Part shown: positions 24,254-33,712 of the stretch, piece by piece
How the letters are laid out: each line of letters starts with the position of its first letter
Position numbering within the stretch: position 1 is the first letter of the stretch
From: Bog-756 sp963701325
Lineage (GTDB): Bacteria > Actinomycetota > Acidimicrobiia > Acidimicrobiales > RAAP-2
Reading direction: 5' to 3'
NCBI GenBank assembly: GCA_963701325.1
Contig: OY969604.1
Span: forward strand, 1,240,001-1,304,000
DNA: 64,000 nt
Program-made: the position numbers and the translations under genes
The notes under the pieces: generated by a model
The model's database searches: none
Told to the model about the DNA's origin: nothing
What the model saw: only the letters and a program-made list of their open reading frames with translations

Positions 24254-24957
24254 AGTCCCAGAGCTCCTCGGCCGGGTCGAGGTCGCCTGCACTCGCCGTG
24301 GTCCCGCTGATCGTGCTCGCGAAGGCGTTGAACATGACCGCCTCGAGCACCATCCCCGCGATCGGGCTCCGGCGCAGTCCGGGGCGCACCCGGCCGGCGG
24401 CGTCGGCCTCGTCGAGCAGCTCACCGAACATCGACACCAGCGGGGCGAACGCGTAGGGCTGCCTCGGCGGGATGGCTGGTGAGGAGCTGTTGGGCGAAGT
24501 CGGTCATGACCGGGACCGTGGACCCCCGTCCGGTCTCTGCCCGTCGGTGCGGGGGCCGGCACAGCCGGTAGTACTCGACCACGAACTGGTGGATGCGCTC
24601 CATCGGGTCCTCCGCCCCGGCGATGCGCTCCTCGAGATAGTCGGTCGTCCAGCGGACTGACTCCTCGAACAGGGCGAGCAGGAGCTCGTGCTTCCCACCG
24701 AAGTACTGGTAGAAGAGCCGGAGCGACTGGCCGGAGCGTTCGACGACCTCGTGCACCGTGAAGTCGCTCCCGGGACCCCCCTCGTTCATGAGCTCGAGCG
24801 CGGCATCGAGGAAGCGCTGCAGTCGGGTTTCGGCCCTGGCCCTGGCCGTGAACAGCGACCTGGCGACCGCCAGCTCGCGCCGGCTCACACCCGGTTCGCC
24901 CGCCGGTGGCTCGGTCTCAACGGGTTCGGCCCCGGCGGCCGCTTCGATGTCCGTCAT
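24216..24957 (-). pseudogene. TetR family regulator with apparent frameshift near 24470
   Basis: Residues 1-155 read in one frame (helix-turn-helix FTVHEVVERSGQSLRLFYQY followed by FGGKHELLLALFEE, then RRAETGRGSTVPVMTDFAQQ) and the C-terminus in another (SMFGELLDEADAAGRVRPGL, MVLEAVMFNAFAST). The total of 742 bases is one more than a multiple of three. Dropping one base of the G run at 24469-24471 (plus strand) joins them as a 246-residue protein. TACACT (24970-24965, minus) is 13 bases before the ATG, so it may be leaderless. It follows the ligase-dehydrogenase-hydratase operon on the same strand and could regulate it. Sequencing error or true inactivation cannot be told apart here. Confidence 0.8.
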
Positions 24958-25029
24958 CGGTCGTAGTGTAGTGGACGGCGGAAATGGCGGTGTCTCCGCT
25001 GGTGAAGTGCGTTCTCGGGTCCGCCGACC

Positions 25030-25818
25030 TCAGCGGTCCTCGCCACGGGGCGCGAGCAGCCGATCCAGGTTCGTCCGGAGCTCGGACGAGGTGAAGGATC
25101 GGTCCTCGGCTGCCAGCGCGAAGTCGAGCGTGGCGACCACTGCCCGGTCGAGGTGCAGATTGAGGATGCGCTTGGTGTCCTCGACCGCTTGGCGGGGTAG
25201 TGCGGCGATGCGGTGGGCACAGGCGAGCGCTTCCTCGAGGACCATGTCGTCGGCGCAGACGTGGTTGGCCAGTCCCATCTGCGCGGCGCGAGCAGCCGGG
25301 ATGCGGTCGCCGGTGAGTGCGTACTCCTTGGCCAGTTGCAGGCTGCACAGGAGTGGCCAGGTGACCGGGCCCCCGTCTGCGGCAACCAGCCCGATCATCA
25401 CGTGGGGATCGGCCAGGTGCGCGCTCTCGGCCATGAAGACGATGTCGGACAGGGCCACCAGGCTGCACCCGAGCCCGACCGCCGGTCCGTTGACCGCGGC
25501 GACGATCGGCACGCGACAGCGCACCATGCCGGTCACGATCTGCTTTCCGTGGACGAGCGTCTCGCGGCGAAGCGGGGCGTCCCGGGCCAGCTCGTCGAGG
25601 TAGGCGAAGTCGCCGCCGGCCGAGAATGCCCGCCCGTTTCCGGTCAGGACCACCGCCCGCACCTCGTCGTCCGCATCGATCTGGGGGAACAGCTCGGCGA
25701 GCCCGCGATGGAGCCCGCGGTTGGTCGCGTTGAGCTGTTCGGGCCGGTTCATCCGGATGATGCGGACAGGCCCGTCGTCGTCGACGACGAGCTCGTCGGT
25801 GAGGTCGTAGGTGCTCAC
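25030..25818 (-). CDS. Enoyl-CoA hydratase/isomerase family protein
   Basis: A 262-residue crotonase-fold enzyme. It has VRIIRMNRPEQLNATNRGL, AFSAGGDFAYLDEL and VNGPAVGLGCSLVALSDIVF for the oxyanion hole, then AHLADPHVMIGLVAADGG. The common catalytic Glu positions are replaced (LADPHV reads Asp), as in several isomerase- or lyase-like subgroups, so simple hydration is not assured. The GTG start overlaps the preceding dehydrogenase stop (GTGA). It is the last gene of the operon led by the CoA ligase at 27978-29498. Confidence 0.9.
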   Translation of the reverse strand: MSTYDLTDELVVDDDGPVRIIRMNRPEQLNATNRGLHRGLAELFPQIDADDEVRAVVLTGNGRAFSAGGDFAYLDELARDAPLRRETLVHGKQIVTGMVRCRVPIVAAVNGPAVGLGCSLVALSDIVFMAESAHLADPHVMIGLVAADGGPVTWPLLCSLQLAKEYALTGDRIPAARAAQMGLANHVCADDMVLEEALACAHRIAALPRQAVEDTKRILNLHLDRAVVATLDFALAAEDRSFTSSELRTNLDRLLAPRGEDR

Positions 25819-26945
25819 TGGGCCGGGAGGTGGAGGATCCGCCCCGCCACCAGATTTCGCTGGATCTGGGAGGTGCCGCCCATGACGCTCTGTGCCCTGC
25901 TGTAGAGGTACACCTTCATCCAGGTGTCGTCGGTCCCGGCAGCACGGACCTCGCCCATCGAGAGCGCAGCGTGCCCGACCGACTGCTCGGTCCCGGTCAT
26001 GAGCAACTTGTCCACCGATCCCTCCGGTCCGTGGGAGATGCCGTCGAGACGGTCGGACAGCCGCCGGCACACGTGGCGCCGCAGCATCTCCGATTCGACG
26101 ATCGCCCACGCTAGATCACGGACCTGCTCCGCGCCGTACCGCTCGGGAGCGGCACGCACCTGCGCGACGAGGTCGTGCACCTGCTTAGCGTAGCGGCCGG
26201 CGAATCCGAGCTCGTGCGGCTCCCGTTCGTGGCTCACGATGGTCATGGCCAGCGCCCACCCCTCGCCTTGCCCGCCGATCATGTTTGCGGCCGGGACCCG
26301 TGCACCGTCGAAGAGCACCTCACCGAACTCCTTGGTGATCCCGTTGATCATCCGCAGTGGACGGCGCTGCACCCCTGGCTGCCCCATGGGAACCGCGAAT
26401 GCCGAGATGCCCTTGTGCCTGGGGACGTCGTGATCGGTCCGGGCGAGCACGAGGGACCACTCGGCGTCGTCGGAGTAGCTGGTCCAGACCTTGTGGCCGG
26501 TGATCACATACTCGGTGCCGTCCCGGTCGGCCCGGGTCCGCAGCGACGCGAGGTCGGAGCCTGCATCGGGCTCGCTGAACCCCTGGCACCACCGGTCACG
26601 GCCGTTGACGATGCCCGGCAGGAAGCGGTCCCTGATGTCGTCGTTGCCGTGCTCGAGGATGCCCTCGACCAGGTAGCCGAGGCTCGGTCGGGCCGGCGCA
26701 CCCGCAGCGGCCAGCTCCTCGTCCTCGATCACGTCGTAGACGCTCGCCAGGCTCTGCCCGCCGATCTCCCGCGGCCAGCTCGCACCGAAGAACCCGCCGT
26801 CGTAGAGCGAACGGTGCCACGCAGCCTGCCCGGCCCAGTACTCGTCGTCGGTGGACGACGCGGGCAGCCGTGGAGTGTGCTCCTCGAGCCACGAGCGGAG
26901 GCGGAGGCGGAAGTCGGCCTCCTCTGGCGAGTCACCAAAGTCCAT
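25815..26945 (-). CDS. Acyl-CoA dehydrogenase, larger subunit of a pair
   Basis: A 376-residue acyl-CoA dehydrogenase. It has GGFFGASWPREIGGQ, CQGFSEPDAGSDLASLRTRA near residue 125, TGHKVWTSYSDDAEWSLVLA and the C-terminal MGGTSQIQRNLVAGRILHLP. The canonical catalytic Glu (YEGT) is Gly here, like the pair partner at 17289-18443. It overlaps the upstream dehydrogenase gene by 14 bases and the hydratase by 4. The two dehydrogenases probably form a mixed complex, with one side carrying the base and FAD contacts, as seen for paired FadE proteins. Confidence 0.91.
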   Translation of the reverse strand: MDFGDSPEEADFRLRLRSWLEEHTPRLPASSTDDEYWAGQAAWHRSLYDGGFFGASWPREIGGQSLASVYDVIEDEELAAAGAPARPSLGYLVEGILEHGNDDIRDRFLPGIVNGRDRWCQGFSEPDAGSDLASLRTRADRDGTEYVITGHKVWTSYSDDAEWSLVLARTDHDVPRHKGISAFAVPMGQPGVQRRPLRMINGITKEFGEVLFDGARVPAANMIGGQGEGWALAMTIVSHEREPHELGFAGRYAKQVHDLVAQVRAAPERYGAEQVRDLAWAIVESEMLRRHVCRRLSDRLDGISHGPEGSVDKLLMTGTEQSVGHAALSMGEVRAAGTDDTWMKVYLYSRAQSVMGGTSQIQRNLVAGRILHLPAQ

Positions 26946-27978
26946 CGCGCGCACCGATCCCGTGGCCGGCGAGGACACGCTCGAGATTGACCCCGACCCC
27001 GCCGAGCAGTTCGCTCGAGAGGATGGCACGGCGGAGGTGGACGTGGGCCATGCACTCCCACGTGTTCCCGATGCCGCCATGGACCTGGATGACGGTCTCG
27101 CAGACCGTGCGTGCGGCGCGGACGCAGTAGGCCTTGGCCACGGCACCGGCGGCCATCGCCTCGTCGGGTGTGAGCGCGTCGACCGCCCACCCGGCATGAA
27201 GTGCGGCGCTGCGTGAGCCCTCCATGAGCACGAAGGCATCCGCCAGCAGGTGTTGCACGGCCTGGAAGGACCCGACTGGGCGACCGAACTGCCGGCGGGA
27301 CGACGCGTAATCGACCGCGAGGTCGATCGCACCGCGCATCGTCCCGACCAGGTCGGCGCACGCGACGGCCAGCCCGAGCGCGGTCCACGCCGAGAGGTCG
27401 TCCGCGGTCATCGGCCCCTCCCCGCCGGGGTCGACCCGGCGCACGACCGACACGGGATCGATGGCTGCTCCGGGCCGGGTCAGGTCGGTCCCGACCTCCA
27501 CCGTCCCGACCGGGACCTCGACCAGGCCGTGGCCGGCCCCCGCTGGCACCAGTAGCAGCGCCGAGATCGCGCCGGCGGCATCCACCGCCACTGTGCCGTG
27601 CGGAACCCTCCCGCCGGCCACGACGGCCGGCCCGGACAGTGAGGCGGTGAAGGCGACCGTTTCAGGGCCGTCGGCAGTCGGTGCGCCGGCAAGCCGTCGC
27701 AGCTCGGCCGCCAACGTCGGGCCGAGGAACGAGACGTCGGCCAGACCGCGGCCGAGCTCCTCGGCGACGACCGCAACCTCGACCCCCGAGGCCAGCGGAG
27801 CCCGGTCGTCCACCGGGGCACGCAGCTCGCGCCACCCTGCGGCCGCGACCGCGGCGTCGAGCGTCTTCGACCGCCCGGCATCGGAGAGGTCGGCGACGGC
27901 GCGCGGACCGTGCCGGTCGACCAGGTGTGCGGCCGCGTCGCGGAGAGCCTGTTGCTCCGCAGAGAGCCGGACGTCCAT
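26932..27978 (-). CDS. Acyl-CoA dehydrogenase, smaller subunit of a pair
   Basis: A 348-residue acyl-CoA dehydrogenase-fold protein. It has LSAEQQALRDAAAHLVDRHG at the start, ASSRRQFGRPVGSFQAVQHL mid C-domain and ETVIQVHGGIGNTWECMAHV near the end, typical of the short, divergent FadE partner. The beta domain is Ala/Gly/Val-rich and weakly conserved. The ATG overlaps the ligase stop (ATGA), and the 3' end overlaps the next dehydrogenase, so all are co-translated. Confidence 0.9.
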   Translation of the reverse strand: MDVRLSAEQQALRDAAAHLVDRHGPRAVADLSDAGRSKTLDAAVAAAGWRELRAPVDDRAPLASGVEVAVVAEELGRGLADVSFLGPTLAAELRRLAGAPTADGPETVAFTASLSGPAVVAGGRVPHGTVAVDAAGAISALLLVPAGAGHGLVEVPVGTVEVGTDLTRPGAAIDPVSVVRRVDPGGEGPMTADDLSAWTALGLAVACADLVGTMRGAIDLAVDYASSRRQFGRPVGSFQAVQHLLADAFVLMEGSRSAALHAGWAVDALTPDEAMAAGAVAKAYCVRAARTVCETVIQVHGGIGNTWECMAHVHLRRAILSSELLGGVGVNLERVLAGHGIGARDGLW

Positions 27979-29498
27979 CAGGACGTCCGGGACGAGGCGA
28001 GCAGGACGGGGGTCCACTCGTCGCGGAGCGTCCGCCGCAGTACCTTCCCCGAGGGGAGCCTCGGGACGGTGTCGACGAACACGACGTGGCGGAGGCGCTT
28101 GTAGGTCGCGAGCGACTCGGCCACCCGCTCCTGGAGCTCGTCCGCGGTCGCGGTCCGCTCCGGATCGAGCTGCACGGCAGCGACCGGCACCTCGCCCGCG
28201 CGCTCGTCGACGAGCCCGAACACCGCGCAGTCGAGCACGGCCGGATGTCCTCGGAGGACCTCCTCGAGCTCGGCTGGTGCAACCTGGAACCCGCTGACCT
28301 TGATCATCTCCTTGGCACGATCGGTGAGGTGGACCCATCCCTCGGGCTCGAGCCAACCGACGTCGCCGGTCCGGTACCAGTCGCCCGCAAACGCAGCGGC
28401 CGTCTCCTCCTCGGGCAGGTAGCCGGACATGACCGACGGGCTCCGGACCTGGATCTCCCCGACCTCCCCCGGCCTGAGGACGGCACCGTCGTCGAGGTCC
28501 ACCACGCGCAGCTCGACGCCCTCGGGGGGCAGACCGGCGGAGTCGAGCCGCCAGGACCCTGGGTCGTCGACAAGGTTGCCGGCGATGACCGGCAGCTCGC
28601 TCGCCCCGTAGGCGGGCAGCCAGCGCACGCCCGACCGTTCGGTGACCAGCCTGGCAACCTGCTCGCTGACCGGCGTGGCTCCCCACATGATGTAGCGCAA
28701 CGACGAGAGGTCGAAGTCCTCGAGCGTCGGGTGGTTGGCCATCGCCAGCGCGATGGGCGCGACCGCCATCTCGAGGGTCATCCGCTCGGACTCGATGCGG
28801 CGCAGGACCTCGTCGAGGTCGAACCGCGGGTGCAACCGCACGGTGGCGCCCGCCGAGACGGACGCCAGAAGGTTGAGCAGGCCGAGGATGTGCGAGGGCG
28901 GCGTGGCGACCTGGAACCGGTCGTCCGGACCGAGGCCGAGCGTCCGGCACCAGTGGGCGGTCGCGTGCCCGATCGACCGGTGGGTGTGGCGGACCGCCTT
29001 GGGCAGTCCCGTCGTGCCCGAACTGAACACGAGCACCGCCTCGTCGTCCTCCCCCACCCCTGGGTCGCCGGGTCCCGCGCTGCCGTGGTCCCCGTCGCGG
29101 AGCCCAGCAGCGTCATCCAGGTCGGTGACCCGGTCTTCGCCCAGGCATCGTGTGAGGAGTGTGGCGGCCGGCCCGTCCGCCACCGCGTGCACGGGCGTGG
29201 TGAGTCCGAGCGCGTGACGTGCCTCCGCCTCCTTCCACGCGGGACTCAGGAGCACCGCGGCTGCACCGATCTTGCTGATGCCGTGGATCGCGGCAACGAA
29301 CTCCGGACGGTTGGCGGTCATCGTGGCGACGCGGTCACCGGGGCGCACGCCGAGCGCCGCGAGGCGGCGACCGAAGGCGGTGCTGGCGTCGTCGAGGGCA
29401 CGGAACGACCAGCGTCGGTCACCCGCGAGCACCGCGTCGCGATCACCGAACCGGGCCGCGGCCTGTTCGAGCGGGTGATGCATGAGGGCCGCAGTCAT
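27978..29498 (-). CDS. AMP-binding acyl-CoA synthetase (class I adenylate-forming)
   Basis: A 506-residue ligase that would activate a carboxylic acid as AMP ester and transfer it to CoA. Motifs: VFSSGTTGLPKAVRHTH near residue 150, YGASELP near 290, YRTGDVGWLEPEG near 375, IKVSGFQVAPAELEEVLRGH and the C-terminal catalytic Lys in PSGKVLRRTLRDEW. The ATG at 29498 is chosen over ATG 29507 because GAGAAG lies closer to a normal distance from it. It heads a four-gene operon (ligase, two dehydrogenases, hydratase) divergent from another acyl-CoA dehydrogenase. The acid substrate is unknown. Confidence 0.92.
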   Translation of the reverse strand: MTAALMHHPLEQAAARFGDRDAVLAGDRRWSFRALDDASTAFGRRLAALGVRPGDRVATMTANRPEFVAAIHGISKIGAAAVLLSPAWKEAEARHALGLTTPVHAVADGPAATLLTRCLGEDRVTDLDDAAGLRDGDHGSAGPGDPGVGEDDEAVLVFSSGTTGLPKAVRHTHRSIGHATAHWCRTLGLGPDDRFQVATPPSHILGLLNLLASVSAGATVRLHPRFDLDEVLRRIESERMTLEMAVAPIALAMANHPTLEDFDLSSLRYIMWGATPVSEQVARLVTERSGVRWLPAYGASELPVIAGNLVDDPGSWRLDSAGLPPEGVELRVVDLDDGAVLRPGEVGEIQVRSPSVMSGYLPEEETAAAFAGDWYRTGDVGWLEPEGWVHLTDRAKEMIKVSGFQVAPAELEEVLRGHPAVLDCAVFGLVDERAGEVPVAAVQLDPERTATADELQERVAESLATYKRLRHVVFVDTVPRLPSGKVLRRTLRDEWTPVLLASSRTS

Positions 29499-29549
29499 CG
29501 GAAACATTCTTCTCGCTGATGAGATCGAGGTCAACATAGAGAGGATGTA

Positions 29550-30737
29550 GTGTTCTCGTCTATGGCAGAGGAGGCCGTCACTCCGACAACGGGCGCCCCC
29601 ACCGATCCGGACGTGCGGGATGCGATCATCGAGACGGTCCGTCGATTCGTCGCCGACCAGGTGGTCCCTGTCGCATCCGCCCTCGAACGGGAGGACCGCT
29701 ATCCCGCCGAGATCGTGACCCAGATGCGCGACCTCGGGCTCTTCGGGGTCACCATCCCCGAGCCCTACGGTGGGCTCGGGCTGGACCTGCTGACCTACAT
29801 CGGCATCATCGAGGAGCTCTCCTACGGGTGGATGAGCCTGACCGGCATCGTCAACACCCACACGATGGCTGCCACCCTGCTCATGACGCACGGCTCCGAG
29901 CGACAGCGGCAGCGCTGGCTCCCCGACATGGCGACCGGTGCACGGCGCGGGGCGTTGTCCCTGTCCGAGCCCGACGCGGGAAGCGACACCCGCAACATCT
30001 CCTGTCGTGCCGTGCGCGACGGCGACGAGTACGTCATCAACGGCACCAAGGCCTGGGTCACCAACGGTGAGCGGGCCGCCATCGTGGCCCTGGCCGCGCG
30101 CACCGACGAAGGGATCTCCGCCTTCGTCGTGGAGAAGGAGCCGGGTCCCCGCTCCGGGGGGATCAGCGTGGCCAGGAACATCGGCAAGCTCGGCTACCGG
30201 GGCGTCGAGACGGTCGAGATGGCCTACACGGACCACCGTGTCCCCGCCGGCAACCTCGTCGGCGAGCCCGGTCGCGGTCTGCCACTCATCCTGGGCGTGC
30301 TCGAAGTCGGCCGGATCAACATCGCGGCGCGTGCCGTCGGCGTGGCGAGGGCCGCCTTCGACGCCGCATTCGAGTACGCCCAGCAACGGGTGACCTTCGG
30401 CAAGCCCATCGCCGAACACCAGGCCATCCAGCTCAAGCTCGCCGACATGGCCACCCGACTCGAGGCGGCTCGCCTGCTCACGAGGAACGCAGCGGTTCGC
30501 AAGGCCGCCGGGCTCCGCTGCGACGTCGAGGCGGGGATGGCCAAGCTGTTCGCCAGTGAGACGGCGCTCGAACTGGCCACCGAGGCCATGCGCATCCACG
30601 GCGGCGTGGGCTACACGACCGACCTGCCGGTCGAGCGCTACTACCGGGACGCCCCGTTGATGGTGATCGGGGAGGGGACGAACGAGATCCAGCGACTGGT
30701 CATCGCCCGGGGCCTGTTGGCCCGGGCCCGGGGTTGA
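29550..30737 (+). CDS. Acyl-CoA dehydrogenase (short/medium-chain type)
   Basis: A 395-residue canonical acyl-CoA dehydrogenase. It has LFGVTIPEPYGGLGLDLLTY, ALSLSEPDAGSDTRNISCRA near residue 140, AWVTNGERAAIVALAARTD, the FAD-contacting RVTFGKPIAEHQAIQLKLAD and the catalytic Glu in VIGEGTNEIQRLVIARGL. Unlike the paired ones it has the full active-site set, so it should be an active homotetramer. Start GTG has GAGAGG about 6 bases upstream; an ATG 12 bases later is also possible. It is divergent from the CoA ligase operon, and its end overlaps the convergent CoA-transferase by 38 bases. Confidence 0.94.
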   Translation: MFSSMAEEAVTPTTGAPTDPDVRDAIIETVRRFVADQVVPVASALEREDRYPAEIVTQMRDLGLFGVTIPEPYGGLGLDLLTYIGIIEELSYGWMSLTGIVNTHTMAATLLMTHGSERQRQRWLPDMATGARRGALSLSEPDAGSDTRNISCRAVRDGDEYVINGTKAWVTNGERAAIVALAARTDEGISAFVVEKEPGPRSGGISVARNIGKLGYRGVETVEMAYTDHRVPAGNLVGEPGRGLPLILGVLEVGRINIAARAVGVARAAFDAAFEYAQQRVTFGKPIAEHQAIQLKLADMATRLEAARLLTRNAAVRKAAGLRCDVEAGMAKLFASETALELATEAMRIHGGVGYTTDLPVERYYRDAPLMVIGEGTNEIQRLVIARGLLARARG

Positions 30738-31911
30738 CGGGGTCGCGGGCCAGCTCCGCGAGCACCTCGTCCGTGTCCGCCCCGAGGTCGGGGACTGCGA
30801 CGGCGCGCCGCCCGCCCACCCCCGAGAAGGTGACCGGACCGTTGACCGACCGCACCGCGCCGCCGTCGACCTCCACGAACCCGTCGTTGGCCAGCAGCTG
30901 GGGATCTTCGACCACCTCCGCCGGCGTCTGGGCGAGCGCCCACCAGACGCCTTCGCGGTCGAACCGTTCCGCCCACTCCGCCAGCGGTCGCCCGGCGATG
31001 ATCCCGTCCAGGAGCGCGATGAACTCGCTCCGGTTCCTTCGGATCGCGGCGGCGTTGCAGAAGCGATCGTCCTCGAGCAGGTCGGGTCTGTCGAGTGCCC
31101 GTGAGACCGCGCCGATGTGCCGGTCCATCTCGAGACCCGTGAAGAAGAACCACCGCCCGTCGGAGGCGCGGTAGGGGTTCATCAGGGGGGACTGGTTGTG
31201 CTGGCGGGACTCGGCCGGCGCGACTTTGCCGAGCATCATCTGCAGACCCAGGTCCCACCCGAGCACGTAGGCGCCGGTGCGGAGGAGCGAGACCTCGACG
31301 ACCCGCCCGGCACCGGTCAGACGCTGCTCGAGGACAGCGGCCAGGATGCCGGAGAGCGCGGCCAGCCCGGTGATGTGGTCGCCGATGCCGCCCCGGGCGT
31401 TCAAGGGGTTCCCGTCGCCGTCGGCCATCTGGCTCGAGAGCCCGGAACGGGCCCAGAACGCACCGATGTCGTAGGTCGGGCGGTTCCGATCCTCGCCGCG
31501 CAGCCCATAGCCGGTGACGCTGCAGTAGACCAGCCGGGGATGGCGGGCAACCGTCGCCGCCGGCTCGAGGTCGAGCGTGTCGAGGGCGTCCGGCCTGAGG
31601 TTGCTCACGAAGACGTGCGCGGTGGCCAGGAGGTCCTCGAGGTGCTGCCGGTCGACCGCATCCCGGAGGTCGAGGACGACGCTCCGCTTGCCGCGGTTGT
31701 CGAGGGCGAAGGCCGGATTGGGCAGGTCGCCACCGATCCCGATGGAGCCGAAGACGTTGCGCATCGGATCGCCGGTCGGGGCTTCGACCTTGATCACGTC
31801 GGCGCCCCAGTCGGCGAGCAGCGCGGCCGCCGACGGCGCGGCGACCCAGACGCCGAGCTCCACCACCCGGAGACCGGCGAGCGAGGACAGACCGTGGGCC
31901 TCGCCACTCAT
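30700..31911 (-). CDS. CaiB/BaiF family CoA-transferase
   Basis: A 403-residue class III CoA-transferase. It begins LAGLRVVELGVWVAAPSAAA, has GADVIKVEAPTGDPMRNVFG and NRGKRSVVLDLRD, and keeps the nucleophilic Asp in RPTYDIGAFWARSG near residue 170. VVEVSLLRTGAYVLGWDLGL and YRASDGRWFFFTGLEMDRH follow. The ATG overlaps the upstream ligase stop by 4 bases. It would move CoA to or from a carboxylic acid produced in this region. Ligase and transferase together may serve consecutive or alternative acids. Confidence 0.93.
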   Translation of the reverse strand: MSGEAHGLSSLAGLRVVELGVWVAAPSAAALLADWGADVIKVEAPTGDPMRNVFGSIGIGGDLPNPAFALDNRGKRSVVLDLRDAVDRQHLEDLLATAHVFVSNLRPDALDTLDLEPAATVARHPRLVYCSVTGYGLRGEDRNRPTYDIGAFWARSGLSSQMADGDGNPLNARGGIGDHITGLAALSGILAAVLEQRLTGAGRVVEVSLLRTGAYVLGWDLGLQMMLGKVAPAESRQHNQSPLMNPYRASDGRWFFFTGLEMDRHIGAVSRALDRPDLLEDDRFCNAAAIRRNRSEFIALLDGIIAGRPLAEWAERFDREGVWWALAQTPAEVVEDPQLLANDGFVEVDGGAVRSVNGPVTFSGVGGRRAVAVPDLGADTDEVLAELARDPVNPGPGPTGPGR

Positions 31912-33512
31912 GCGGGTGGCCCCGAGGGCCCGGCGAGCAAGCCTGCGCGCAGGACGTCCTTGACGACCTTCCCGGTCGCGTTGAGGGGAAGGTCGTCGAC
32001 GAGCTCGACCGCCCGCGGCACCTTGTAGTTGGCCATCTGCTCACGGCACCACCCGATGATCTCGGCGCCGCCGACCGTGGCTCCGGGCCGCAGCACGACG
32101 AAGGCCATGCCGACTTCGCCCAGCCGCTCGTCGGGGATGCCGATCACGGCCGCCTGCCGGATGTCCGGGTGGCGGAGCAGGCCGTTCTCGATCTCCGCGG
32201 GGTAGGCGTTGAACCCCCCGACGATGAACATGTCCTTGCTCCGTCCGACGATGCGCAGGCAGCCCTCCGGGTCCACGGTCCCGAGGTCACCAGTCCGCAG
32301 CCAGCCGTCGGCCGACAATGCCTCGGCGGTCGCCTCCGGATCGTCGAGGTAGCAGGACATGATGCTGGCCCCCCGGAGGAGGATCTCCCCAGGCGACCCC
32401 GTCGGGGCGTCGTGGCCCTCGTGGTCGACGATGCGCAGCTCGAAGCCCGGTCGCGGACGACCGACCGTGGTCGCGACGGTCTCGACGTCGTCACCGGGAG
32501 CGGTCGCGGCAGCGGTGCCACCTTCGGTCAGCCCGTAGCCGGTGATGATCGTGGAGAAGGGGAGCTCGGCGTCGAGGCGCCGGATGAGCTCGACCGGGAT
32601 GTCGGCTGCGCCGGTCACCGCGACCCGGAGGCTGGACAGGTCGTGGTGGTCGCGATCGGGGTGGTCGAGCATGCCCTGGTAGAGCGTGGGGGGGCCGGGC
32701 AGCACCGTGACCGCGTGCTCGGCCACCGTCGAGAGCACCCGACCGACGTCGAAGACCGGCTCGGGGATCATGGCGGCCCCGGCGGACAGCGCGGCCAGGA
32801 TGCCGGCCTTCAACCCGAACATGTGGAAGTAGGGGTTGACCATCAGGTAGCGGTCCTCGGCGGTCAGTCCGGTCATGGCCGCCCAGTCGGCGGCCACCCG
32901 CAGGGTGCTCGAGTGGGTCTGCACCACGCCCTTGGCCACGCCGGTGGTGCCCGAGGTGAACAGGATGTCGCAGGGGTCGTCGGTGGCGACGGCGGCGGAG
33001 CGTCGCCCGACCTCCGACTCCGATGCGTCGGTGGCCCGCTCGAGGAAGGCGTCCCACTGCTCGGTGCCCTCGACCGCCGGTCCGCGGACGACCACCACGG
33101 TCTCGAGCTCGGGGAGGCGCACCCCGGAGCCCCGCAGCATGCTCACGTAGTCGGTGTCGAGGAAGGCGGTGACCGTCACCAGGGCCGTTACCCGGCTCCG
33201 CAGGAGGATGTCGGCGGCCTCGGCCCCCTTGAACCGGGTGTTGACCGGGACGAGCACCGCGCCCGCCTGGAGGAGCCCGAGCGCGGCCACGATCCACTCG
33301 GCGCTGTTGGGCGCCCAGACCGCGATCCGGTCACCGGGCTCGGCGCCGGAGGCGACGAGCGCCGCGCCGAACCGCCGGGATCGCTCGACGAGATCACCGT
33401 AGGACAGCTGCCGCCCGTCCTCGACGACCGCGGTCCGGGCCCCGAAGCGCTCGGCGGCCGCCGTGGTCATCTCCGGGATCGTGGCCCACTCGCCGTTGCG
33501 AGCGGCGTGCAT
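31908..33512 (-). CDS. AMP-binding acyl-CoA synthetase (FadD3-like)
   Basis: A 534-residue adenylate-forming ligase. Motifs: ILFTSGTTGVAKGVVQTHS near residue 185, YGLTEGG near 325, LRTGDLGTVDPEG near 410, DMFIVGGFNAYPAEIEN and the catalytic Lys in LNATGKVVKDVLRAG. Overall it resembles FadD3-type ligases used in alicyclic side-chain and ring degradation, but the family is broad. ATG 33512 shares its A with the stop of the upstream amidohydrolase remnant (TGATG); a GTG at 33515 is an alternative start. The downstream CoA-transferase overlaps it. Confidence 0.91.
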   Translation of the reverse strand: MHAARNGEWATIPEMTTAAAERFGARTAVVEDGRQLSYGDLVERSRRFGAALVASGAEPGDRIAVWAPNSAEWIVAALGLLQAGAVLVPVNTRFKGAEAADILLRSRVTALVTVTAFLDTDYVSMLRGSGVRLPELETVVVVRGPAVEGTEQWDAFLERATDASESEVGRRSAAVATDDPCDILFTSGTTGVAKGVVQTHSSTLRVAADWAAMTGLTAEDRYLMVNPYFHMFGLKAGILAALSAGAAMIPEPVFDVGRVLSTVAEHAVTVLPGPPTLYQGMLDHPDRDHHDLSSLRVAVTGAADIPVELIRRLDAELPFSTIITGYGLTEGGTAAATAPGDDVETVATTVGRPRPGFELRIVDHEGHDAPTGSPGEILLRGASIMSCYLDDPEATAEALSADGWLRTGDLGTVDPEGCLRIVGRSKDMFIVGGFNAYPAEIENGLLRHPDIRQAAVIGIPDERLGEVGMAFVVLRPGATVGGAEIIGWCREQMANYKVPRAVELVDDLPLNATGKVVKDVLRAGLLAGPSGPPA

Positions 33513-33712
33513 CACCGCACGGCGCCGTCGACGTTCATCAACCGGGCGAGGTTCCCGCCCATGATCTTGCGTACCGACTCCTCGGTGAGTCCCTCGAGCT
33601 CATCGACGTAGCTCACCGGATCGGCCAGCCCCTCGGGGTGCGGGAAGCCCGACCCGAACAGGACGTGGTCGTCCGCATCGAAGACCGGGACGTCGAGTGT
33701 GCGCAGCGCCAT
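33512..33712 (-). pseudogene. Internally deleted amidohydrolase remnant (66 aa) heading a ligase operon
   Basis: The 66-residue frame joins an amidohydrolase N-terminus (LRTLDVPVFDADDHVL) directly to the C-terminus of the same family (FGSGFPHPEGLADPVSYVDE, LEGLTEESVRKIMGGNLARL). Full-length proteins of this type are about 350-400 residues, so the TIM-barrel middle is missing in frame. The conserved C-terminal Asp of GSDYPH-type motifs is Gly (GSGFPH). A good ribosome site (GAGGG, 5 bases before ATG) and translational coupling to the ligase remain. It may persist as a translated leader of the operon; enzymatic activity is not expected. Confidence 0.7.

Noticed and set aside
27978..30599. 873-codon minus-strand frame suggesting a fused ligase
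   Set aside because: Ligase homology starts at 29498-29507. The extra N-terminal part is antisense to the canonical acyl-CoA dehydrogenase at 29550-30737.
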